A stretch of DNA of 13,817 nucleotides from JAFGPJ01 sp964439135 (GTDB lineage: Bacteria > Planctomycetota > Phycisphaerae > Sedimentisphaerales > Anaerobacaceae), in NCBI GenBank assembly GCA_964439135.1, contig CAYTNN010000122.1, positions 1 through 13,817 on the forward strand. Reading direction: 5' to 3'. Positions 1 to 7,589 of the stretch are shown piece after piece (position 1 is the stretch's first letter; each line of letters begins with the position of its first letter). The notes beneath the pieces were generated by a model. That model saw only the letters and a list, made by a program, of their open reading frames with translations, searched no databases and was not told where the DNA came from. Both the position numbers and the translations under genes were made by a program.

Positions 1-170
1 AAACGGGAACGCGGTTAAAATCCGCGGCGGTCGCGCCGCTGTGAGCGTCTGCTCCGATAAGTGAATCGGAAATCCGAGAGGCAATTATCCACTGTCCACG
101 GCAGAAAATTCTGCCGGACGGGAAGGAGCCTCGAGGTAAGACGCAAGCCAGAAAACCTGCCTGTAATTGG
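1..170 (+). promoter_or_regulatory. Cobalamin (adenosylcobalamin-type) riboswitch, 5'-truncated by window edge
   Basis: The RNA aptamer binds a corrinoid and controls the transcript that follows. The conserved core is readable. GGGAAC at 5-10 is followed by a GCGG/CCGC stem-loop (11-25), then GGCGG...CCGC and CTGTGA at 37-44. Further on come CCACTG at 89-94, a GCAGA/TCTGC hairpin (101-114) and GGGAAGGAGCC (120-130). The 3' B12-box is at 139-161, with AAGCCAG, an A-rich link and CCTGCC. Together these match the order of the known family. The 5' strands of the outer helices and the promoter lie outside the window. It sits directly upstream of a terminator and a secreted-protein gene, so control is probably by transcription termination. 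The class assignment is firm; the preferred ligand form is not readable here. Confidence 0.92.
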
Positions 171-265
171 TTATACATTTGTTGTGTTCTCGCGAGTTGG
201 AACGCATGTGTGGCTCTATGGCCTTTTTTACGCTGGCTGTGGTTCTATTTGTGCAGGGCGATTAT

Positions 266-303
266 AAACCGCCGTTTCTCTCGTGAGGACGGCGGTTTTT
301 TTT
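266..303 (+). terminator. Intrinsic terminator of the cobalamin-riboswitch leader
   Basis: A perfect 10-bp stem pairs 266-275 with 289-298 (AAACCGCCGT against ACGGCGGTTT). A CTC/GAG mini-stem in the loop extends it, and a run of eight T follows (296-303). It lies between the aptamer and the first gene (ATG at 381), where a riboswitch expression platform belongs. Ligand binding presumably favours this hairpin. The competing antiterminator is not obvious by eye in 170-265. Confidence 0.88.
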
Positions 304-380
304 ATTGGCACGCCCTCGCGAAAAGGGCCAGATACCGAAGGAGAATGCTACAAGCAATTCTCCGGATGGGAGGTACAAAA

Positions 381-2126
381 ATGATTAGGTTAAGAAAATT
401 GTATTGTTTGGTTTCTATTTTATTAACGGCAGGCGCTGCAAATGCCGCCACAGCCACGTTTGACGACCTGGCTTTGCCGGCTGAGTCCTTTTGGAACGGC
501 TCGGACGGCTCGGGCGGTTTTACCAGCGGCGGCGCGCATTTCGGCAATAATTACAACGCCGACTGGGCCTCATGGGACGGCTTTTCCTATTCCAATCTCA
601 CCGATACCGCGATGGAAGGAATAGCGGCACAATATAACGCCATTGCGGGCTCGGGCCAGGGTAATTCGGCAAATTACGCCGTATGTTATATCGGCTGGAC
701 TACGCCGCCCACTATGACGTTGGAGGAGCCGGGCTTTGTTAGAGGCTTGTATGTAACGAACAGTAACTACGCTTACTATTCAATGCTTTACGGCGATGAC
801 TACGCCAAAAAGTTCGGCGGCGACAGCGGCAGCGATCCGGACTTCTTCATGCTCACTATTACGGGCAAAGATGCTGACGGCACTGTGATCGGAGCGGTTG
901 ATTTCTACTTGGCCGATTACCGCTTCGAGGACAACGGCGAAGATTATATCGTCGATACGTGGCGATATGTCGATTTAACTTCGCTGGGCGAGGTTGTGAG
1001 CCTGGAGTTTGCTTTGAGTTCGAGCGATATCGGCGATTGGGGCATGAATACGCCGGGCAGCTTTGTGATCGATACGATTGTGTACGAACCGGCGTCTTCT
1101 TATGCCGGGCCTTATACCGAGGTCGGGATAAGCGGCTATGTTAATCCTGACAATCAAGGGTGGCACGCCGATCCGCTGAGCGATCCGAATGCTGTTGTCA
1201 ATCCGATATTCAAAGGCTGGGCAACGGCCGTGGCGGATTATGAGCCAGCACCCGGCGTCGATGCTCAATGGGCCGATCCGGGCAATGCCTTAGGGCCGGC
1301 TACCGGCGACAGGCTCGATATCGTCAGCCTGGGCGACCTGAACCGGCAGCAAATCGACGATGGGTTACCGCCCGGGCGAATTACGCTGTCGTTCGACGAG
1401 CCGATCCGGCAGCAGGACGGCTACGAATTTGTCGTTTTCGAGAACGGTTTTACATCCGATGTGAGCTTAGAGACCGGCTCGGTTGCGGGGCAAATGTTTG
1501 CCGAATTGGGATACGTGGAGGTCTCGACCAACGGCGTCGATTTTGCCCGGTTTGACGCTGTGTCACTGACTCCCGAAGCCGTCGGGTCTTATGGAACTAT
1601 GGAGATAAGCAACGTGTATAATCTGGCCGGCAAGCATCCCAACGGCACCGGCACGCCGTTCGATTTGCAGGAAATTACGGGCGAGCCGAACGTCGTATCG
1701 GGGCTCGTGGATATAAACGATATAAGATATGTGCGGATTATCGATATTCCGGGCAGCGGCGATTTTTACGATCAGGCCGCAGCACATATCGACCCGGCGA
1801 GCGGGGCTGTCCGGGAGTATTATTCGGATGACCATCCGATTTACGACGCATGGGTGACATTCGGCTCGGGCGGCGTGGACGTCGAAGCGGTGGGTGTGCT
1901 CGAAGAACAAAAGTACAGCGCCGATATCGATTTGAACGGCGTTGTCGATATGTACGATTTCGCACTGCTGGCCTCGGCCTGGCACAGTCGTTTCGGCCGG
2001 CCCGGATGGATCGGCAGGTGCGATTTAGCCGAGCCGAAAGATTTGTTCATTGACGACGCCGACTTTGATGTCTTTGTTGCTCAATGGCTCGAAGTTGAAG
2101 AATGGAGAATTGAGAATGGAGAATGA
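381..2126 (+). CDS. Secreted DUF4465 protein with dockerin-like C-terminus, cobalamin-regulated
   Basis: This is a 581-residue exported protein of unknown biochemical function. The ATG at 381 is chosen because GGGAGGT lies at 368-374 and a clear signal peptide follows (basic MIRLRK, hydrophobic core, AANA cut near residue 22). Longer in-frame starts would put untypical residues first and would overlap the terminator. Residues about 24-237 look like DUF4465 (FWNGSDGSGGFTSGG, GDDYAKKFGGD, DFYLADYRFED, WGMNTPGSF). Residues about 240-505 form a second beta-rich domain (FVVFENGF, AELGYVEVSTNGVDF, HPNGTGTPFDLQ). Residues about 510-575 carry a dockerin-like pair of calcium-loop motifs, the first being DIDLNGVVDMYD. 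It is the first gene after a B12 riboswitch. DUF4465 proteins are known from B12-linked loci of Bacteroidota, so a role in corrinoid binding is inferred. The last residues are encoded by a short repeat shared with the next gene's start. Confidence 0.88.
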   Translation: MIRLRKLYCLVSILLTAGAANAATATFDDLALPAESFWNGSDGSGGFTSGGAHFGNNYNADWASWDGFSYSNLTDTAMEGIAAQYNAIAGSGQGNSANYAVCYIGWTTPPTMTLEEPGFVRGLYVTNSNYAYYSMLYGDDYAKKFGGDSGSDPDFFMLTITGKDADGTVIGAVDFYLADYRFEDNGEDYIVDTWRYVDLTSLGEVVSLEFALSSSDIGDWGMNTPGSFVIDTIVYEPASSYAGPYTEVGISGYVNPDNQGWHADPLSDPNAVVNPIFKGWATAVADYEPAPGVDAQWADPGNALGPATGDRLDIVSLGDLNRQQIDDGLPPGRITLSFDEPIRQQDGYEFVVFENGFTSDVSLETGSVAGQMFAELGYVEVSTNGVDFARFDAVSLTPEAVGSYGTMEISNVYNLAGKHPNGTGTPFDLQEITGEPNVVSGLVDINDIRYVRIIDIPGSGDFYDQAAAHIDPASGAVREYYSDDHPIYDAWVTFGSGGVDVEAVGVLEEQKYSADIDLNGVVDMYDFALLASAWHSRFGRPGWIGRCDLAEPKDLFIDDADFDVFVAQWLEVEEWRIENGE

Positions 2127-2167
2127 AAAAAGGCTAATTCAAAATTCTAAATTCTACATTCGGAATT
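2108..2167 (+). repeat. Imperfect inverted repeat and 14-bp-period repeat around the gene junction
   Basis: GAATGGAGAAT occurs twice, at 2100-2110 and 2114-2124. Bases 2108-2124 also match the reverse complement of 2151-2167 at 14 of 17 positions, with a 26-base loop. The structure covers the upstream stop (2124-2126) and the pseudopilin start (2116). It encodes the last residues of one protein and the first of the next. Confidence 0.6.
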
Positions 2168-2973
2168 ATAGCGAAGCGTTCACTTTGATTGAGCTGCTGA
2201 TAGTCATCTCGATCATTGCCCTGCTGATGGCCATTTTGATGCCGGCGTTGGGAGCGGCCAGGTCCGGGAGCCGGGCCTTGGCCTGCAAGTCGAATCTCCG
2301 GCAGCTTGTCATAGCAAACATCGGATACGCTACGGAGAGCGATGGTTTTTACGTCCCTGCTGCGAGTGACATGTGGGACAACGCCGGACTGCATCGCTGG
2401 CACGGACAAAGAGACGCTCTCGGCGAGCCGTTCGATCCGCTCAGAGGACCATTGATAGGATATCTCGCCGACGGCCGGGCAAAGGAATGTCCCTTGAAGG
2501 TGGAATTTGTCAAAGGGCTGGACTGGAATACGAATTTCGAACAGGGCTGCGGCGGCTACGGCTATAATATGACGTACATCGGCAGCCGGACCTCACAGAG
2601 TGTTGCCGGCAGCGTGCAGGCCTGGAAAGACAGCTACGCCATGACGGCGCGCATGACGGAAATTGCCGCCCCGGCCCTGACGCTGATGTTCGCCGACACG
2701 GCGATGGCCAATAACCAAAAGTCGCTCATCGAGTATTCGTTCGCCGAGCCGCCTTTCACCGTTTACATCGGCCGGCCCGTCAGGGAGTTCTACATGTCAC
2801 CGTCTATTCATTTCCGCCACAGGGACCAGGCGAATGTCGGCTGGGCGGACGGCCACATCGAACCGCGGCAAAGGGCCGGCTCGGGCGATAAAAATGCCTA
2901 TGGCGCCAATCCGGGCGATTTTAAATTAGGCTGGTTCGACCCGCTCGATAACACGCTGTTCGATTTGCAATGA
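2116..2973 (+). CDS. Type II secretion/type IV pseudopilin-like protein, H-X9-DG type
   Basis: The product is 285 residues. A prepilin N-terminus begins at about residue 22: SEA then FTLIELLIVISIIALLMAIL, with Glu at +5 of the mature form and Ala, not Gly, before the presumed cut. The C-terminal part contains HRDQANVGWADG, which fits the H-X9-DG signature of the large planctomycete pseudopilin family. Cys residues and Gly/Tyr-rich stretches lie between. The start at 2116 is preferred because GGAG (2104-2107) precedes it and it is the last in-frame Met before the membrane segment. An in-frame ATG at 2050 would lie deep in the upstream dockerin region. The gene overlaps the upstream stop codon by 11 bases, so translational coupling and shared riboswitch control are likely. 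It is expected to be inserted in the inner membrane and processed by a prepilin peptidase. Its specific role is unknown. Confidence 0.87.
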   Translation: MENEKRLIQNSKFYIRNYSEAFTLIELLIVISIIALLMAILMPALGAARSGSRALACKSNLRQLVIANIGYATESDGFYVPAASDMWDNAGLHRWHGQRDALGEPFDPLRGPLIGYLADGRAKECPLKVEFVKGLDWNTNFEQGCGGYGYNMTYIGSRTSQSVAGSVQAWKDSYAMTARMTEIAAPALTLMFADTAMANNQKSLIEYSFAEPPFTVYIGRPVREFYMSPSIHFRHRDQANVGWADGHIEPRQRAGSGDKNAYGANPGDFKLGWFDPLDNTLFDLQ

Positions 2974-3017
2974 TAGGCACGAAAGCGGCGATGCAAATGC
3001 GATATGCGTGACCTCGT

Positions 3018-3056
3018 AAAAAAAGGGCCCGTACCGAAGCTGTCGATACAGGCCCC
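3018..3056 (-). terminator. Intrinsic terminator for the large exported-protein gene
   Basis: Read on the minus strand, GGGCC/GGCCC arms (3051-3055 with 3025-3029) extend inward through an interrupted GTACCG/CGATAC pairing. A run of seven T (3018-3024 complement) follows. It lies 52 bases after the stop of the minus-strand gene. On the plus strand no T run follows the hairpin, so it serves the plus-strand pair poorly or not at all. Confidence 0.85.
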
Positions 3057-3107
3057 GAAAAATATTTAACGTTATCTGCTTTCCGATGCTTATTCTAAAG
3101 CGTTAAT

Positions 3108-6035
3108 TTATTCTTCAACGATAACTTCTCTCGGTCCGTACAGCCGGATATCGTCGAAGAACATCTTACCCGAGCCGCCCGGCACCGTCATATTACCCCT
3201 GGTGCCGACACCGATCGCAATTTTGTCGACGTCGGTCAGATTCAGGCCCTGATCCGCAAGGTTCTGCAGGCTGATAACCCACTCGGTCCAGTTCGCTATA
3301 TGAGTCGCGGCCGGGTCGTCGTAGACCACAACCACCGGTTCGCCCGCGCTGTTGGAGATCGCTATGTAAATCGGCTCCGGATCGTTGCTGAATATGCCGA
3401 TGTCCTGGTTCGCCCACTGTTGGCCGGCCGTACCGGTAATCTTCACGTTGGAGAATCTGCCCTCGGCTGTAGCGGCCGTATTGTGTGATGTCACTACCAG
3501 GCCGATGTAAACGTTCGAGTTCATGGCGATATTGTGCGGGTTCCACGACATCGCCTGCCATGTGGCTCCGTCACTCGAATAGTAGCCCCTGAAGTTGCCC
3601 GCGAAGTCACGCTCCAGTTTAATCCAGTACGGTGCGGCGATTGCTATCTGCTCTGCTGTCGCGACAGAAGTGTCGCTCGTAGCGCCTAAATCGGAATCCG
3701 TTCGCCCCTGGAATCTGCATCCGCTGCCGGGCGTGATGTACACGGCGGCAAATTTCGAGCCCGGCTCCAGCGACTCGCGGATCATCACGCCGGCCTTGGC
3801 CCACGGATCCGTGTCGTCGATGCTGAGCACCTGCGTTTCGATCGTGCCTACGCCGGTCAGCGTCTTGAATGCGTAATGAAACTCGTCCGCGACGTCCCAG
3901 ATATCGGTGCCCGCCGCGGTCATTGTGTACGTGCCTACCGGAGCCTCGGTGAAGCTGCCGACCGATGCCGGACTGCCCCTGAACCACAGTGACAATTCCT
4001 TTATGCCTCCCTCGGTCCAGTCGCGCGGATATAGCAGCGTCAACTCCGCCTCCGAATTTTTGGTGTAGCCCTGCTTGTTGTTGTCGTAGGCAAACGGCAT
4101 AGCCTGGCCGCCTTCGTGGACGATAGTCTCCTCAGTATAAGAAGCGGTCGTTTCGTCGCCCACTGCCGCCCCGGTGCCGTTACCGGCAAAGTAAGGCGGA
4201 GTATCCGGCGAGCCATAACCGAGCCCGTCTTTCCACGCATACCATATCTGGTTGTCGTTCGAATCGTAGATCTCGAAATCGTCTATGACAAGAAACTCGT
4301 TTGCCGTAAAACTCCAGATGTCACCTTCCACCAAAGCTGGATCTTCGAGGTCGTTAACCTCGTCGACCCGCCAGTAATAAGTCGTGGCGTAATCGAGTGA
4401 CAGCGGCCCGTATTCGGCTTCGGTCACGGTATCGACAAATGCTGTGCCGTCTATTACGGCCTGTTCGCTCGTGCTCAGGTAAACGTTGTGCTCGGCCGCT
4501 TCTCGTCCTGCCGTCCAGTTGAGTGTTACATCCAGGGGGATCTCCGTCTCTCCTGAATCGGGCTTAGGATTTCTTGCATGTACGGGGACATAGAAGAACC
4601 GCACTTCACTCAGACCGTATTGCTCAAGGATGTTCCTGAAGTTGCTGTTGGCTGTCAGCCTGAGGTACCGTGCCGATATGCCGCTAAAATCAATGGTGGT
4701 ATTGTGTGCATAATTAGCAGTGCTTGGTGCCTGGTTGAACTCGTGCGTTGTTCCAAATGTCACAAACTCGGTTCCGTCGACCGAATAATCGATTACAACT
4801 TCCTTGAATCCGATACCGATCGACTTCTCCAGGCCTTCGTTCGAGTTCCAAACCCACATCTCATGCAGTTTGTAAATCCTGCCGAGGTCGTATTCGATCC
4901 AGGTCGGCTGATCTGCGCCCTCGCTGCTGAGCCACATCGCGCCTTCGCCGATATTACCGTGCAGCAGGCCGGTTTCGTCCAGTCCCGAGCCGTTCACGGT
5001 ATTTTCAGGCCCTTTGTCTTCTACGCTGCTGGAAGCTCTGGTGGCAATAGTGGTGCCGTCAATCGTAAAAGCAAAAGGCTCGACCTTAAACTGCCAGACT
5101 ATGCCTCTGTATATCTTGTTGCCGGGTGCCGCACCGACCCCGTCGATACGCCAGTAGTAGGTCGCGCCGATTTCCAGACGAAAGGTTCCGATGGCCGGAA
5201 ATTGGTTCGGATCCTGCCGGCCCTTGTAGACACCGGCCGGATCGACGGTTGTCGATGCTTCGTTCACATCGTCGAAATTCGTTCCGAGATAAACGTCATG
5301 CCTCTCGGCGTAGCCTCCCGGCAACCAGCTCAATACCGCATCGCGGGGTACGTATTCAGCTTCGTCGGCGGGATTTGGATTCCTCGCCGACTCCGGAATT
5401 CCCCCAATATCGCCCTCAAGGAGCGTGCCGCCATTTTCTCCCATATCGACGGTTCGAACAATTGCCTGGTAGCCTGGTTCCGCTGGTGCAAACATAAAAG
5501 CTACAAATCCATTGGTATCACTGCTGAGGAATTCAGCCAGGGCCTCGCTCGTGTCTGTTGATCCCCTTACTCCCATGGCAGGCGGAGTAAACGTTAGCAG
5601 GACATCGGTAAGATCATCCAAGTCCAGTTCAACCGCGGAATCAAGGGGCGGAGTTGGATCATTCTTAACACCAGGAGCAGTATTCCAGGTTATTCCGGGA
5701 ACGACGAGGCTCTCATAGTCCTCAGGAACTCCATAAACGTCTACTGGGTCATCCAAATCATGCCCGTAATTGCTGAAGCTCACATTTGAGAAAACGACAC
5801 CATTCAATTTGGCCTCAGAAATATCGTATGTCACGAATGATACGCGTCGTCTTCCACCGATATCGCGCATTGCCATGCCGGATCCGCCGGCTGAAGCACC
5901 GTCCGGCCCGATCTGAGCATCATTGCCGATCTCGACATCAAACGTGGGCCGTAAGCTGAAGGGCTCCGCCTGAACGCTGCTAACTATGCAGACCAGCAGG
6001 GCGAAACAGATGAAATAAGTCATTTTTCCAAGCAT
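3108..6035 (-). CDS. Large exported multi-domain protein (discoidin, Fn3-like, DUF1349-like)
   Basis: The product is 975 residues and probably secreted or surface-exposed. The start has AAGGAG (6043-6048) seven bases upstream and a signal peptide cut after VQA (residue 23). In order: a DNRLRE-like beta domain (about 24-212); an Fn3-like module (about 217-318, YYWRIDGVG); a discoidin/F5-8C-like domain (about 325-485, WIEYDLGRIYKLHEMWVWNS and ARYLRLTANS); a second Fn3-like module (about 488-578, TTYYWRVDEVN); and a C-terminal beta-sandwich. That last domain is split: residues about 580-690 and 884-968 (FFDDIRLYG) flank a DUF1349-like domain of about 190 residues (DEFHYAFKTLTG, PWAKAGVMIRES). 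No catalytic motif was found. Polysaccharide or glycoprotein binding is inferred from the domain types. It is a single-gene unit with its own terminator. Domain names are by eye and boundaries are approximate. Confidence 0.85.
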   Translation of the reverse strand: MLGKMTYFICFALLVCIVSSVQAEPFSLRPTFDVEIGNDAQIGPDGASAGGSGMAMRDIGGRRRVSFVTYDISEAKLNGVVFSNVSFSNYGHDLDDPVDVYGVPEDYESLVVPGITWNTAPGVKNDPTPPLDSAVELDLDDLTDVLLTFTPPAMGVRGSTDTSEALAEFLSSDTNGFVAFMFAPAEPGYQAIVRTVDMGENGGTLLEGDIGGIPESARNPNPADEAEYVPRDAVLSWLPGGYAERHDVYLGTNFDDVNEASTTVDPAGVYKGRQDPNQFPAIGTFRLEIGATYYWRIDGVGAAPGNKIYRGIVWQFKVEPFAFTIDGTTIATRASSSVEDKGPENTVNGSGLDETGLLHGNIGEGAMWLSSEGADQPTWIEYDLGRIYKLHEMWVWNSNEGLEKSIGIGFKEVVIDYSVDGTEFVTFGTTHEFNQAPSTANYAHNTTIDFSGISARYLRLTANSNFRNILEQYGLSEVRFFYVPVHARNPKPDSGETEIPLDVTLNWTAGREAAEHNVYLSTSEQAVIDGTAFVDTVTEAEYGPLSLDYATTYYWRVDEVNDLEDPALVEGDIWSFTANEFLVIDDFEIYDSNDNQIWYAWKDGLGYGSPDTPPYFAGNGTGAAVGDETTASYTEETIVHEGGQAMPFAYDNNKQGYTKNSEAELTLLYPRDWTEGGIKELSLWFRGSPASVGSFTEAPVGTYTMTAAGTDIWDVADEFHYAFKTLTGVGTIETQVLSIDDTDPWAKAGVMIRESLEPGSKFAAVYITPGSGCRFQGRTDSDLGATSDTSVATAEQIAIAAPYWIKLERDFAGNFRGYYSSDGATWQAMSWNPHNIAMNSNVYIGLVVTSHNTAATAEGRFSNVKITGTAGQQWANQDIGIFSNDPEPIYIAISNSAGEPVVVVYDDPAATHIANWTEWVISLQNLADQGLNLTDVDKIAIGVGTRGNMTVPGGSGKMFFDDIRLYGPREVIVEE

Positions 6036-6428
6036 AATAATTCTCCTTTAAAGTTGATAATGGTCGATAATAATGTCGCTTTCACTATTTATTCGACTTT
6101 TAGCCGTGATAATTCGTATGATAGCCGCCAATACCTCCTTCCATATCAACCAGCCGTTCGTTGACGCACAAAAAGCACACGTCTCACTTGCCCCATTTGT
6201 ACCAGATTACCCACCCCCACGTCAAGAAAAAATCAACAAATCATAATTCTTAACTTGTCCCCAGTCGCTTCTCTCTTAAGACGAATGGGTGCTTAGGGAC
6301 AGACGAGAAAATAAGAATTTGGTTGGATTTGGTTAATTTTTTTGCTGGAAATTAGATTTTTGGCTAAAAACTGACTCTGCGGGATTTTTGTTTGTGCGTT
6401 TTTGTGCTGTTCGTGGTTAAATGTCACT
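6036..6428. other. Divergent intergenic region between the exported-protein gene and dprA
   Basis: This stretch of 393 bases is AT-richer than its neighbours and holds no convincing gene. It contains the minus-strand promoter and leader of the exported-protein gene. The leader includes a strong Shine-Dalgarno-like AAGGAGGT (complement of 6133-6140) not attached to that gene's start. TGTCCC (6256-6261) and GGGACA (6296-6301) form a weak inverted pair. On the plus strand a weak promoter-like pair, TTGCTG (6342-6347) and TAAAAA (6365-6370) with 17 bases between, could serve dprA. The small ORFs that cross it have no homologous look. Confidence 0.45.
6196..6225 (-). promoter_or_regulatory. Candidate sigma-70-type promoter for the large exported-protein gene
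   Basis: On the minus strand TTGACG (6220-6225) and TACAAA (6196-6201) are separated by 18 bases. This predicts transcription starting near 6189 and a leader of about 150 bases before the ATG at 6035. It is a consensus match only. Confidence 0.5.
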
Positions 6429-7583
6429 ATGGCAAAAGTGCAGGAGAATTCGGCGGATATCGAAAACTGGCTCAAGCTGATCAGGGCCGATGGCGTCGGG
6501 CCGGTTACGTTCGCAAAGATGATCAAACATTTCGGCTCGGCCGAGCGGATTTTGGGGGTTTCGGTGAGCGAATTAGCTAAAATCGATGGTATCGGCTTCA
6601 AAACCGCCGAGCGAATCGCCTCGACTCGCGACAAATTTGACGCGGCGGCCGAGCTGGAATTGGCCCGGAAGCTCGGCATCTGGCTGGTAAATCTCGCCGA
6701 CGAGCGTTATCCGCCGGTATTGAAGCGGATTTACGACCCGCCGCCTGTGCTATACGTCAAGGGCAGCCTGGGACGCGAGGACAATCTGGCGATGTCGATA
6801 GTAGGCGCGCGGCATTGCAGCCTGTACGGCCAGGAGCAGGCTTCGCGATTCGCGCATTTCCTTGGCTCAGCGGGCTTTACGATTTGTTCCGGGATGGCCC
6901 GGGGGATCGATACGGCCGCCCATCAGGGAGCGTTGTCGGCCGGCGGGCGAACCATTGCCGTGCAGGGTTGCGGCCTGGCACGGGTTTTTCCGCCGGAGAA
7001 TAAGAAGCTGTTCGGGCTGATAGCCGAATCCGGCGCCTGCGTGAGTGAATTGCCGCTTCAGGCCGAGCCTCTGGCGGTGAATTTTCCGCCGCGCAACAGG
7101 ATTATCGCAGGCCTGTCACTCGGGACAATTGTCGTCGATGCCGAACTGCGTTCGGGTGCGTTGATTACGGCGAAAGCCGCACTGGATTACGACCGGGAAG
7201 TTATGGCCGTGCCGGGAAAGATTGATTCACCGCTGAGCAGGGGGGCGCATCAGTTGATAAAGCAGGGCGCGACGCTGATCGAGTCGGTTGAGGATGTGAT
7301 GGAGGCACTTGGGCAGATCGGCGAGCAGTTGGAAGAGCACGTAAGTAACGCCGCGACGGAGGCTTCCGCGAGGGCGGAACAGCCTTTGTTCGATAAGAGC
7401 CAGTTGAAGTTGAGTGATGCTGAAAAGAAGATTTACGATTACCTGACGAAGGAGCCGTTGCATATCGAACAAATCATCACCGATACGAATCTGATGCCGG
7501 GAGTCGTCAACGCGACTTTAATATCGCTGCGACTAAAAGGCTTGATAAAGCAGTTGCCCGGCAGCCTTTTTGCGAAAGGTTAG
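6429..7583 (+). CDS. dprA: DNA-processing protein DprA (Smf)
   Basis: The product is 384 residues. DprA binds incoming single-stranded DNA and loads RecA during natural transformation; it is also kept in many bacteria not known to be competent. The N-terminus has helix-hairpin-helix-like segments (DGVGPVTFAKMI, IDGIGFKTAERI, residues about 15-60). The Rossmann-like core carries SIVGARHCS, SGMARGIDTAAHQGAL (about 154-169), FPPRNRIIAGLS and SGALITAKAALD. The C-terminal 65 residues form a winged-helix domain (IYDYLTKEPLHIEQI). The length is normal for the family. The ATG at 6429 gives a typical N-terminus; the alternative at 6402 adds nine untypical residues. No Shine-Dalgarno is evident before either start. 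It converges with the small minus-strand gene, whose remnant ends seven bases from the dprA stop. Confidence 0.95.
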   Translation: MAKVQENSADIENWLKLIRADGVGPVTFAKMIKHFGSAERILGVSVSELAKIDGIGFKTAERIASTRDKFDAAAELELARKLGIWLVNLADERYPPVLKRIYDPPPVLYVKGSLGREDNLAMSIVGARHCSLYGQEQASRFAHFLGSAGFTICSGMARGIDTAAHQGALSAGGRTIAVQGCGLARVFPPENKKLFGLIAESGACVSELPLQAEPLAVNFPPRNRIIAGLSLGTIVVDAELRSGALITAKAALDYDREVMAVPGKIDSPLSRGAHQLIKQGATLIESVEDVMEALGQIGEQLEEHVSNAATEASARAEQPLFDKSQLKLSDAEKKIYDYLTKEPLHIEQIITDTNLMPGVVNATLISLRLKGLIKQLPGSLFAKG

Positions 7584-7589
7584 GTGAGG

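Noticed and set aside
210..380. Extending the DUF4465 gene upstream to an ATG at 210
   Set aside because: This would translate through the terminator and place 57 untypical residues before a clear signal peptide. ATG 381 has a strong ribosome site.
4578..5561. 327-codon plus-strand ORF
   Set aside because: It lies wholly antisense to the 975-residue exported-protein gene. That gene has a signal peptide, ribosome site and recognisable domains; this translation shows none.
6293..6679. 128-codon minus-strand ORF crossing the dprA start
   Set aside because: It overlaps the conserved N-terminus of DprA in antisense, and its composition (Ser/Ile/Asn rich) does not look like a real protein.
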